Shown in pieces: positions 1 through 8,966 of a stretch of 24,954 nt of DNA. The notes beneath the pieces were generated by a model. It was not told the origin of the DNA. It did no database searches and saw only the letters and a list, made by a program, of their open reading frames with translations. This DNA comes from Larix sibirica. Taxonomy: Eukaryota; Streptophyta; Pinopsida; Pinales; Pinaceae. The stretch spans positions 46,557-71,510 of the forward strand of contig NWUY0300005288.1 in NCBI GenBank assembly GCA_004151065.3. Reading direction: 5' to 3'. Every line of letters begins with the position of its first letter. Position 1 is the first letter of the stretch. Made by a program: the position numbers and the translations under genes.

Positions 1-198
1 AGGTTCTATTCTATACAGTTCCACAGAGCCATCGTTGCGAGCAATGATAAATGCGACTACAGGGAAGTGGGTTAACTGCATCGGATCATTCACAAGGATT
101 AAATCCATGTTGATTGGAGTTAGGCCGGAATTGTTGGCACATTCACTATCACGAACTTCACCTGCAATCCCTCTCTTCGGGATTCGCTTGGGGTCTTT
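1..198 (-). CDS. Possible partial coding exon running off the left edge, unidentified
   Basis: On the minus strand one frame is open for 66 codons from 198 down to the window edge, closed upstream by TAG at 199-201. That TAG ends in AG directly before the open frame, so it could be a splice acceptor. The first Met is at 106-108 and is followed by MDLILVNDPMQ. The C-terminal visible part has a hydrophobic strand (FPVVAFIIA) followed by RNDGSVELYRIE, which looks like a beta-propeller-type strand-turn-strand, but I do not recognise a family. The surrounding 800 bases have higher GC than the rest of the window. Overlapping open frames exist on the plus strand over the same bases, which lowers confidence. 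It could be the edge of a real gene, a retroelement piece, or chance. Confidence 0.22.
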
Positions 199-201
199 CT
201 A

Positions 202-1080
202 TCCGTGGCTGTCGGTACAGGAATGGAGTGTGGATCGGACTCTAATGTTCGGATCGAGCAATTACATAGAGTTAAGTCTACGCAGAGGTCGATACATCCA
301 CAGTAGTGTAGATCTACTTCGCTGAATTGTTTCAAGGTTAATTCTAGATAGAGCAAAATGTTACCGAATGCCTAGATTGGCGTTTAGTTACTCGCCTGAT
401 AGATCTAGGGTTGTAGCAGGATAGTGGAAGACTACAATCACAGGTGATTTCACTGTGTGGAACGTAGTTTGACTTTGGATCACAAGTTTTACCCTAAATA
501 GTTCCGATCCAACGCTATCAACTAGCGTAGATCCGAAATACTAGAGATAGATTTCCGCAGTAGGTAACTAATACATAGAAATATCATTATGCATTCTGGA
601 TTGAGGGGTAGACAGATCTATTGTTAGATTGATCCGAAGCTGCTATCTCAAAGGATTTCGATCCAACACTTTAGGCATAGAAAATTCCTATCTCAAATCG
701 GTCTATGGTTAAGATCTCGTAAACAACCATGATGCCATTGAATAAAACAGAAATAAGACTACAGTAAGCTAAGTGGGCCGCGTTCAGAATTATTAGATCA
801 TCCTCTTCATTAGTTCAACATTTTTATAAATACAACCGTAAATCTTTTACGCTTGGGTTTAATCGACTAGCTGCTATGAACTCGTAATAGCAACCAGTTA
901 TCATAGTTTTTGCCCCCCTTACGATATTTGACATGGACAGTCGAAATCACAATGGCTAGCTTAGAGTAAAAATGACAATAAGATTCATGCATAGCAGTGC
1001 CTCATATGAACCATTACACGTTTCTCAATGTACTAAAAATTCATGTAAACAACAATAATAATTCATAAAATAAATGTCGA
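202..1080. other. GC-richer, GATC-rich stretch without recognisable gene
   Basis: No homology-bearing frame was found. The first 800 bases hold about thirteen GATC sites (including 233, 252, 311, 402, 506, 530, 615, 631, 660, 713 and 796), where roughly three are expected. Related phrases recur, for example CGATCCAAC at 505 and again at 659, and CTATCTCAAA at 643 and 688. A short inverted pair, ACGCT and AGCGT, lies at about 512-528. This may be part of an old retroelement with internal repeats. Confidence 0.3.
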
Positions 1081-1440
1081 TCTGATTCCGATGGTTGTGG
1101 GTGAATCCACTCGTGGAGAAGTTGTAATATATGTCCCTTGTCGCCACGATCCAATGTCCAATTAACCCCTCGGTTAGCCTCCCTACCAATTCCGTGATAT
1201 CTTCTTCCTCCTAGACCCCTGAGCTATGGGGCCGTAGAGCTCACACACAAATACTAAGGATCCAGAAATGAGCTTCCCCTTCACCAAGATCCCTTGCCAA
1301 ACTCACAATAGAAGCAAATCAATGTCTCGTTACCATTTCGGTAGCCATCCAACAATAGGGTCCTCTTTCCTTCCCTCTTGCCTTCCTTAAATAGGAGAAT
1401 CCTTTGCGACACATCGCTTCATGCAAAAATGCCTATTTTC
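1081..1440 (-). mobile_element. Possible minus-strand LTR promoter region
   Basis: Read on the minus strand, this stretch has a TATA-like box (TCCTATTTAAGG, about 1387-1398) followed by about 300 bases that are more GC-rich and lack long open frames, as in the R-U5 part of plant LTRs. No matching second LTR or primer-binding site was found, so the assignment is an inference from composition and the TATA-like box only. An ambiguous base lies just outside, at 1452. Confidence 0.22.
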
Positions 1441-1913
1441 TTAATTATTTANTTAGTGTTTTTATATATTTTTTCAAGTTTTCTTAGGATACCCGCGACT
1501 ATGACATAAGACAAAAAGTGAGTGACTCATGACTATCCTAACTTGCACCTAGCGGGTGCATCTTTTCAGAAGATACCGGTGGGTTGTCAATATAAACACC
1601 CGTGGCTAAACCACATGTTGGAAAGCATAAGAGTCGCGGTTATGCTCTAAAGTAGGCATAAAAAATATGTTTTGAGGAAAGGACTGCAAGGATCAACTCT
1701 AATTCATCTAAGGTCAAGCAAGGTCTTCCATCCATAGTGTCATTTTTTGTGACCGATAGGGCAATGTGGTCAAGGACGGAGAAGTGCTATTTTGACCGAT
1801 AACACCTATTGTAATACATCTTGCACAGGGTTGAATCTGACCTCAGCATCACCCCTAAGATATACATTTGTTGTAAAAAGTCATTTGAGGTCTTTTACAC
1901 TCAATCCCAGTTG
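1441..1913. other. Intergenic, nothing recognised
   Basis: The stretch contains an N at 1452 and no credible coding frame or repeat on either strand. Confidence 0.4.
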
Positions 1914-3188
1914 TACAATTAAAATCCTTAGGTTGAAATGGCATGGTTTATAGCCAAAAAGAATTCCAGAGCAATAAATATGGCACCCAATTCATTAATC
2001 CAAGCAATTGGATCTAGATCACTGCAGAATGCCATGGCCTTTGCTTCTGCTAACAATTTGTCTCCAGAAGTGAAGTTGTAAGGTAGCTATGACAAGGTTC
2101 TGGATGACCCATCTGTGGATGTTGTGTATATTCCTCTTCCCACCATTTTACATCTTGAATGGGCTCTCAAGTCTTCCCAGAAAAAGAAACACATCCTCCT
2201 TGAGAATCCCCCTTCCTTGTCTGTACAGGAGCTTGACATCATCATTGAGTCCTACAACACAAATTGTGTCCATATTATGGATGGCACCATGTGGATGCAC
2301 CATCCAAGAACTCATCCAATGAAACAACTGTTGGTAAATCCAGACCTGTTTGGAAACTTAAATTTGGTGAGTACTCAATCCAGATTGATCGTGTGGAAAC
2401 TAGGGATGAAATCATAACATGGATTCATGGTAGTCTATTTTTTTCATATTATGTACTTCAATATTGGATTAGTGTATTTCACTGGTGGTATTGGGTGTGT
2501 TTTTGTTTCATTGTTGTTCATAACAATGTTTGAGGAGTTGTGTGTGCACCAGTAAAACCACAAATTTTCTAATATGATGAAGGATGTTGTGTTGTTGATT
2601 GGCATATAGCATAACAAAGTACTAATTATTTTGGCATTGATGGCGCCAGAGAGCTATTGTTTGGTGGCTCCTCATTATTGAGGAAGTTTAATTGTAGATA
2701 CATATTTGGGACTTGGTTCCATTGGAAAACAGTTTTTTTTTTAACCCAGATATGAATAGAGCACAAGAAGCTTGAACTGATTCATGCACAGTGAAGTTTA
2801 AATTGTAGATTCTAGAAACATTGAATTTATAATTCCATAGGAGACCCATGTTGGTGACATGTATGGGCCATGGGATCCTCATTTATGAATCATGTGATGA
2901 GATGGATTTGGTTGAAGATTTAGCTTTTTCATTTGGCGACTTCATTGATATGAAAAAGTATGAATCTGATTATTTTTCCAAGTTTCCTACCGGCATTTTA
3001 TTTTGAAGGTGGGCAAGTAAAATTATATGGAATCATTTTGAGAGAAGTTGCATGCATGTATCCACACTAGATGGGATTCGAGGCCTAGCAAGCAGTTTGT
3101 CACAACAAAATTTTCTCAGGAAGTTCTTATGGTTCAAGAATTTGCAAAGCTTCAACAAGGAAGCATCAAGCATTTGGAAATTGGTTAG
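1914..3188 (+). pseudogene. Gfo/Idh/MocA-family oxidoreductase pseudogene (At4g09670-like), unprocessed
   Basis: Members of this plant family are NAD(P)-dependent oxidoreductases with an N-terminal Rossmann fold; substrates of the plant members are poorly known. The conceptual frame from ATG 1938 gives IAKKNSRAINMAPNS, then IGSRSLQNAMAFASANN, GSYDKVLDDPSVDVVYIPLP, KKKHILLENP (the EKP motif has become ENP) and the family hallmark HIMDGTMWMHHPRT. The homologous exon ends at 2366 in FGNLNL, directly before a consensus splice donor GTGAGT (2367-2372), so this is not a retrocopy. Bases 3081-3188 encode a C-terminal piece matching the family (TTKFSQEVLMVQEFAKL). The gene is dead: TAA at 2079-2081 replaces an expected Tyr or His codon, the glycine-rich NAD-binding start is scrambled upstream of 1938, the exon between 2373 and 3080 is barely recognisable, and TAG at 3186 cuts the C-terminus short. 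A weak trace (GDFIDMKKYESDYFSKF, about 2936-2986) may be the DFI-containing segment. I am confident of the family. Confidence 0.85.
2367..2372 (+). other. Relic splice donor (GTGAGT) of the oxidoreductase pseudogene
   Basis: GTGAGT follows the last codon that aligns with the family (Leu of FGNLNL) in phase 0. Protein similarity stops at this base. Its presence shows that the copy came from genomic DNA rather than from spliced mRNA. Confidence 0.6.
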
Positions 3189-3499
3189 TGGATATTAGGT
3201 AACTTAGGTTTTCATAGAGGAACAAGGATTTCTATTTTAGCTTCATAAACTAGGTTTGTATGGGGATTTATATTGTTAAAACCTAATATTGTTCGTAGTG
3301 AATTGGTCTTGAAATATCATATCGTTGGTCTTGAATTGATATGCTTAAAAATGTTCTTCTGAGTTGAATTGAGTAATTGCATAACAAAAGGTTTTTTGAA
3401 ACCTTCAACCAATCCTATCATATCCTACATAGTTCTTCCTTCCTATAAAACCATCTATTTGTCCCCCACAATGATCCATCAAATGAAGAGGAGCAATAA
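3189..3499. other. Spacer with a motif shared with 8969-9108
   Basis: No gene is seen. A 21-base segment at 3270-3290 is the exact reverse complement of 8969-8989. The segment at about 3299-3329 resembles, in reverse complement, about 9079-9109 (GTGAATTGGT followed by TTGAAATATCATAT). This marks a dispersed repeat family present in both orientations. Confidence 0.5.
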
Positions 3500-3695
3500 G
3501 AAACACTGACAACAATCTCGACCCAAAACATTCTCACAAGTCTGCCATTCCAAATAAAATGCTTAATGGTCTAGGATTTGCAACAAACCACATGGCATCC
3601 ATTTTTAGACTATTTGTAAGGCCACCTTAAATGCTAAACTGTTATGAAGAACTAGCCACCCAAGTACTCTAGTCTTTAAAGAAAGGCATGACTTC
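3500..3695 (-). pseudogene. LINE zinc-binding (zf-RVT) region relic, minus strand
   Basis: Plant L1-type LINE ORF2 proteins carry a reverse-transcriptase zinc-binding region after the polymerase. On the minus strand 3690-3611 encodes KTRVLGWLVLHNSLAFKVALQ, which fits the conserved W-L-x-L-H-N-x-L start of this region. After a frame change near 3608, 3603-3508 gives GCHVVCCKS, then TIKHFIWNGRLVRMFW, matching the Cys-Cys, E-T-x-x-H and final Cys zinc-ligand spacing and the x-x-x-F-W end. The last Cys has become Gly, a stop replaces the residue before TIKH, and there is at least one frameshift. No RNase H or polymerase part is seen on either side, so only a fragment remains. Confidence 0.55.
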
Positions 3696-4230
3696 CATAT
3701 TCCATGACACCTTTTTATTCAACTAGTTTCATTATCCTAAAATTTCCACTTATTATTAAGGTGATATACAATGAACTAAGTTGGCCCAAGTTGGGAATAA
3801 ATATACATGGTTTTGAATCTTGTTATACCATATTTGGTAAATCCTTGGCCAATATGGATGAACCTAACCTTATGTCACTTTAACACACAACTTCCATCCC
3901 ATTTTATCTTATGATCGCTAGTTCTGCACCAGAAACAAGTGAGCAATCACTAGTTTCCCTTTAGAAACTTGTGAATAGATCAAAATGGCATAAAAATATA
4001 TAAATTTCTCACAAAATGCACCTCCATGAGTGGATATCGTGGATTCCTTCCACCTAGCTGGCCTAGATATCCCTCCCTACCTGAATTAACTTACTCCTTA
4101 TAACATATAAAAGAGACAAACTGCTGGGATAAAGAATCAAGAAATCCCTATGAGAAAGAAACTATATATGTTGGAGAAATTTATGTGCAAGCCCTCACTT
4201 CCATGTTCTGCAATTCATTTCCTTTTTTGG
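3696..4230. other. Intergenic, nothing recognised
   Basis: AT-rich spacer without a supported reading frame, following the LINE zinc-binding relic. Confidence 0.4.
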
Positions 4231-4232
4231 TT

Positions 4233-4386
4233 TAGTATAAATTCCTTTCATTGGTGAGGTTCAATTCTACCTTAGGCTTACCTTACTCTTATAATATTGC
4301 TAGTCATCAAAGGTTAAGGATTGATTTGATACATGGTAAGGTCAAAGGATCTCGATCTCATAATTTGTTGTAATTCTTACACTGAA
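4233..4386. repeat. 154-bp discrete dispersed repeat, copy 1
   Basis: This segment aligns without gaps to 8813-8966 with 8 mismatches in 154 positions (about 95 percent identity), same orientation. Similarity begins and ends abruptly at TAGTATAAATTCC and CTTACACTGAA, and the flanks do not match. The left end including two more bases (TTTAGTATAA) and the reverse complement of the right end (TTCAGTGTAA) agree at 8 of 10 positions, as in a short non-autonomous DNA transposon (MITE). No target duplication could be established. Alternatives are a SINE-like unit or a shared fragment of a larger element. Confidence 0.75.
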
Positions 4387-5223
4387 CATCCTTAGAACCA
4401 AAGAGAACGCATATATAACATTTACCAACCCTGCAAAAAGTTTTAATATGAAAATGACTGGGCTCCCAATTATCATCATAAAATCTGGACTAACAAGAGG
4501 GAAATTCCAAGAGAACCCATATCCTTTGGATGCAAAGCACCTACATGACAACAATCTACACACTTGAATGTGTCAAGGGTTTTACACCCATCCCTGAGCC
4601 CACACATATATGATGGTTCCAGAATAAGATCAGTGCCATTATTTTATTGTGTGCCATGAATGTTTCAAAAAAACCATCCCATTGGTATTATTTGCAAAAA
4701 AAAGTAGTGATTCATCCTTATTACGTGGTTTTCATAAAGAATTGGTAGTTTCCCCAGCAAACCAGTTTACCAGAAGTCTTGCAACTATGTCATCTACATA
4801 ATAGCATTAACTAGAGCATCAATAGTCCCTTCTACAATTTCCCAAAGATCCATCCCCAACATCATCTATAATCAACACTTTCAAGATGCAAAGTTGAAAG
4901 CACTCCTTGCAATCACACTCTAAGATTGAGAGTATTAATATTGAAAACATAGAACGCACTTTAAAAATTGGGTTGACCAATGAAATAAACCTATCATAGG
5001 CTCAACGGTCCTATCTCAGATAACAAATCCATTCTAATCACTAAAACTACACCAACATCTTACCCACAACCTCACATAGGTCTTGGTGCCTCTCATAGGC
5101 ACAAATCACTCCAACCTTCAAAATCGTTTGCACATCACATCCACTAAGATCCTCCAACAATACCCTCTCAATTGTAGCAATTCATGCCAGAAATAGATCT
5201 GGAGAATCTGAGATGCAGATCGT
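4387..5223 (-). mobile_element. Possible internal region of a minus-strand LTR element
   Basis: This stretch lies downstream (on the minus strand) of the primer-binding-site-like sequence at 5224-5231. Short open segments occur, including one at 5100-5200 (LLEDLSGCDVQ and ICAYERHQDL), and a Cys-rich peptide near 4550 (FKCVDCCHVGALHPKDM) that resembles a damaged CCHC knuckle in spacing. Frames are heavily interrupted and no polymerase motif is visible, so assignment to gag is only a guess. Confidence 0.25.
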
Positions 5224-5500
5224 TGATACCATGTCGTAATTTTACATATACATGATACACATACATGCACTTAAAGAATTTGTCCTACAAATAAAACAAA
5301 AAAGACTAAAAGACTAATCAAATATTGTTCTAAATAGTTGAAGAATTTATCCTACTTATGAAAATCTTAAGAAAATAGATATCAATGTAGAATAAAAGAG
5401 TATACCTTTAGTGATATTTTTTTCAATGTATTTTATTAAAACAATTTGTCTCCATTTACAAATTTTATCAATCTAAATGTTTGGTCTGTCTTTGGACTTT
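5224..5500 (-). mobile_element. Candidate LTR end and primer-binding site, minus strand (first)
   Basis: On the minus strand the sequence reads CGACA then TGGTATCAACG. TGGTATCA matches the first eight bases of the plant initiator-methionine tRNA primer-binding site (TGGTATCAGAGC), and an LTR ending in CA would finish directly before it. The LTR would extend to the right from 5232. The stretch is AT-rich with no coding frame. The outer LTR boundary and any partner LTR were not found. Confidence 0.4.
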
Positions 5501-6528
5501 GGGATTCACTGAGGTCAAGTACATCCTAGAATGGAATGACATATACTTGTAATTGAGAGAGAAATTGATTTTAAGTTCCTTCATCATTCCGAGATTTTTT
5601 TTTCTCTTAGATCATTTTGAATCACCCCAAATAATTTATTTTTGAGAGCAGAGGAATCAACCCAAAATGGACAGCAACTAGGGCATTCAATTGGATAAGT
5701 GAATTTGTTGCGTTTGTAGACATAAAGAGTCTGAAAATAGAGAGATGTTAGACTAAGAGGTGGATATTACCAAAGTAATGAATTTCCTTTCATCATACAA
5801 GATCAACAATCTAGCTAATATAATTAATGAATTTTACCATAGGAAGCATTTCAATAGAGCATTAACAAAACCCCCATAATTCTAGCAACATATGGGCACA
5901 AATATGACAAATAAGGTAGGGTGGCTAATTCATTCAAGGGGATATTTAGACAAACATTAAACAATGGTGTGAAGGTAAAACCAAGAGGCTTCAAAATAGG
6001 AATGGAATGAGGCTTACCACTGACTAAGTTTACCAACAAACCAGTTGCCAGACTTCTAGTAAAGAGGAAAAATAAGAAGCATTGCATCAATCATGAGTAT
6101 GATCTATAGCCGTTATGCATAGAACAAAACAATAACAAATGTTAGCCTACCCACCTGATGTCAGTGTCAATCCACCCCATCCCTCACGCAGAATAGGTAG
6201 AAGTTCACCCCAAACACCTCATATGTACACACATGAAACCATAAATAATTGTATCTTTTGGACATTTGATCTCACAATAGAGAAAAACAAGAGGATTTTA
6301 CATTCCATTTTGTTGGCTATTTAATATAACATGATAGAATATGCATATATCCTATCCTAAATAGAAGGTGCATACCTGCCTTGGGAACATAGCCACTTGA
6401 TGGTTATAGAGGGAGAAACAAAAAACCAATCACACTCTAGTAGGCATGTTGCATGATTAGAAGATAGTGTGCAATTAGTTGTAGGATTAGAGAGTGATAT
6501 ATTAACCCAAGGTGCCAATTTATAACCT
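5501..6528. other. Intergenic; one minus-strand 79-codon frame of unknown meaning
   Basis: An ATG frame on the minus strand at 5851-6090 is open for 79 codons and is hydrophobic (for example GLLVNLVSGKPHSIP). It lies downstream of the unknown coding relic 6529-7336 on the same strand and could be a further piece of it, but no motif links them. The rest shows nothing recognisable. Confidence 0.25.
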
Positions 6529-7336
6529 TTAATGAATTTGGAAACATCCCGGGTAGCTTAATTTAAGAAATACTCCATCAATATAGCAAGGGATACACTT
6601 GTGAGGAGTTTTGTGCATAAAATTTATGAATGATAGTTTATAATTTTTAATTGTTTTCGTATATGCAGTAGAACTAGAATAAACCTCTTTAATGATGGGT
6701 TCTATAGGCACAATTAGCACCATCCAATACATTTCTTTCATGCTATCATCCATGAAATTTACTCGTATGAATTGATATATGACCTTCTTGAAGTGCCTTA
6801 AGACTATGTTTGACAAATCCACTTCTAGAGGAAGATAATAGTCCATTTTGTTAGAGTGATAACCAATTTCCTCACCTCAATTGTTTCCTCAGATATATTT
6901 GTGTCCTTCATAATCTTATGGTTCATTAAAATCCATTCACGGACAATTTTAAATATTCTAAGTGTATCAAAATTTGGGTTGGTGTAGACAAGCATATTCA
7001 CAAGTGCTAGGGTTCTCAACTTGGTTGGTCTCACATAGGGATTTAAAAAATGATAGAACTTAGGATTTATTATGTGATAATTCCCTTGTGAACAAGATCA
7101 GTCAGAACGAATGTGGTCTCAAAATGATTTTTTGGGTGGTGTGGCAAGGTGTAAAAAAAACTCATGTACACATCTGCCTCATTGTCAACCTTCAAAGTAG
7201 GAAGGCATGAACTTTCATCTAGAAACAAATTTAGATTCAGTTCAATGAAATTCTCGATGAAAATGGTGATAGGAGCATAAGTTCTTGCGAAATCAACACT
7301 AAGATTTGGCTCTATTAGAACTAGGTCAAGACAATT
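6529..7336 (-). pseudogene. Unidentified coding relic in three overlapping or adjacent frames
   Basis: Three open segments follow one another on the minus strand: 7336-7070 (about 88 codons, with NLSVDFARTYAPITIF and TLPHHPKNHFETTFVL), 7034-6825 (69 codons, with LRTLALVNMLVYTNPN) and 6846-6529 (105 codons, with LPLEVDLSNIVLRHFKKVIY). They sit in three different frames and the last two overlap by 22 bases, as expected for one old protein of about 265 residues or more broken by small indels. Composition is protein-like (mixed charged and hydrophobic residues, no low complexity). I do not recognise the family. It lies downstream of a primer-binding-site-like sequence and LTR on the same strand (8137-8284), so it may be a gag-like or captured gene of that element. 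Confidence 0.45.
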
Positions 7337-8136
7337 TCATGTTGCTTTAGTAATTGCGGCACCTAATTCTACCTTCCTTGTATCCCAACTATAGCATAGA
7401 ACTGATTAAGATTCCAATAAAAAATTATTATAATTAAAGTGTTAATGATACTTAAGTGTTCATAACACCGATCATTAGATACTCATTATTACGTATTGAT
7501 CATTACATACCAAGCATAACTACTGAGTGTAACATACTCAACATTACCAATTGAGTGTTACTGAGTGTTACCTATAGTTTATGAATTCTATAGAATTTAA
7601 TGTTTTAAATCATGGAATTAAGTCCATGTCCTTGAAGGAGGGTTTAAATTTATACCCTCGAAATACCTTGAAAACAGGGCCTAAAAATTCAGATCAACTG
7701 CAAAGTATTTAGATCTCTGGTTTCATAGGCACATGAAAATAATGATGCAACCAACCAAAACCTTCACATTATTAGTTGAAAAAAGTGGGTAAAAAGAGAT
7801 GATTTGAAACATTGGTGCTGCAATCACAACTATAGTGATGTCACTACCCAAATCCACAAATCGGCCATAAAAACTATTGAAATAAATAATTTGCTAAACC
7901 CTCTATCACAATGCTTCACCCCTATGCACATAATATTTGAATTGGCGCACAAATTAGGATTAAGTAGCCTCAATCAAGGTGCCTTTCTCTAACCAATTAC
8001 ACCATCAAAAACAATCCCAAAGACTCATTGTTAGGAACTGCTCCACATGTAAAGTATGATCACAATGAGTATGAGTGTAAACAACCAAAATGAAAACCCT
8101 AACCAACAATGAAATGAGCAAGGTAGGTTCACACTC
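7337..8136 (-). other. Untranslated leader-like region of the minus-strand LTR element; short repeat cluster
   Basis: This lies between the primer-binding-site-like sequence and the coding relic. No protein motif is seen. At 7441-7575 short related words are packed together: GAGTGTTAC occurs twice (about 7551 and 7563) beside a GAGTGTAAC, and GATCATTA recurs at 7470 and 7497. A hairpin GTGTT-CAT-AACAC lies near 7457-7469. Confidence 0.3.
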
Positions 8137-8148
8137 GCTTAGATACCA
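8137..8148 (-). other. Primer-binding site of an LTR retrotransposon (initiator-Met type)
   Basis: On the minus strand the sequence is TGGTATCTAAGC. It matches the plant initiator-methionine tRNA primer-binding site TGGTATCAGAGC at 10 of 12 positions. It follows directly on an LTR-like end reading TCAACA, the usual Copia arrangement. Confidence 0.6.
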
Positions 8149-8806
8149 TGTTGAGTATTGTAAGAGACCTAAAAGATGAAATGGAACAAACCAATAAACC
8201 CTAATTTTTAAATAAACAAGGAAACAGATAATTCTAGGGTAGCACAACATAAATCTCTAAGAAGTGTTCTAGAGCTGATTTATACGTGCACTAGAGAGAG
8301 AATCCATAAGTTTACTAGAGAGAAGATGCAAACCAAGAACAATATAGTTTAGGGGTCTCATAGGATTAATTACTTGTATTAGAGAGATTATTAAGATCAC
8401 ATGAGACAGGGGTCCCTTCCCGAGAGGGGTTATAGGTCTTCATAATGACTAGGTCGATCTTAACCACCTAGGGATATAGTAATTAATACTAACTAAGTCA
8501 TCTTTATGCCAACCCTAGAGCTCACTAAAAGACAATAATGATGAAGTCAACCATCTTCTAATGCTTGAGGTGGTTAGGAATATTTTGATGATGGAAATCT
8601 AATTATTATTTAGGGTGTGTATCATGAGTAGCATAACCCTTTTGAGAGGAAACATTTCTTGAGGATTTGATGGTGACTAGTCTACTATCTATAGATCTAG
8701 ATGCAATGTCAAGGGTCACCTATTTGAAGTGGATGTGGCATGTGATTATGTGCGATGATTATTGTCATTCATTGTTAAGATCTAGGGAAAGAGTGAAGTT
8801 ATCAAC
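8149..8806 (-). mobile_element. Candidate LTR (Copia-like), minus strand
   Basis: On the minus strand the LTR would end in CAATACTCAACA directly before the primer-binding site. A TATA box (TATAAAT, 8278-8284) stands about 130 bases before that end, the expected place for the U3/R border. No long frame lies inside. The outer border is uncertain; ATCAAC at 8801-8806, just before the 154-bp repeat, is one candidate because it mirrors the inner TGTTGA. A partner LTR was not found, so the element is incomplete. Confidence 0.5.
8278..8284 (-). promoter_or_regulatory. TATA box of the minus-strand LTR
   Basis: Minus-strand ACGTATAAATCAG. Its distance from the LTR end at 8149 fits a transcript start near 8250 and about 100 bases of R-U5. 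Confidence 0.45.
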
Positions 8807-8812
8807 CTAATA

Positions 8813-8966
8813 TAGTATAAATTCCTGTCATTGGTGAGGTTCAATTATACCTTAGGCTTACCTTACTCTTATAAGATTGCTTGTCATCAAAGGTCAAGGA
8901 TTGATTTGATACATGGTGAGGTCAAAGGATCTCGATCTCAGAATTTATTGTAATTCTTACACTGAA
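8813..8966. repeat. 154-bp discrete dispersed repeat, copy 2
   Basis: Gapless partner of 4233-4386, 8 mismatches in 154, same orientation. It abuts the candidate outer end of the LTR that begins at 8149. See copy 1 for the terminal inverted similarity. Confidence 0.75.

Noticed and set aside
4500-4580. Minus-strand Cys-rich peptide CVDCCHVGALHPKD as a zinc knuckle
   Set aside because: The His and last Cys of a CCHC knuckle are missing and adjoining frames are closed.
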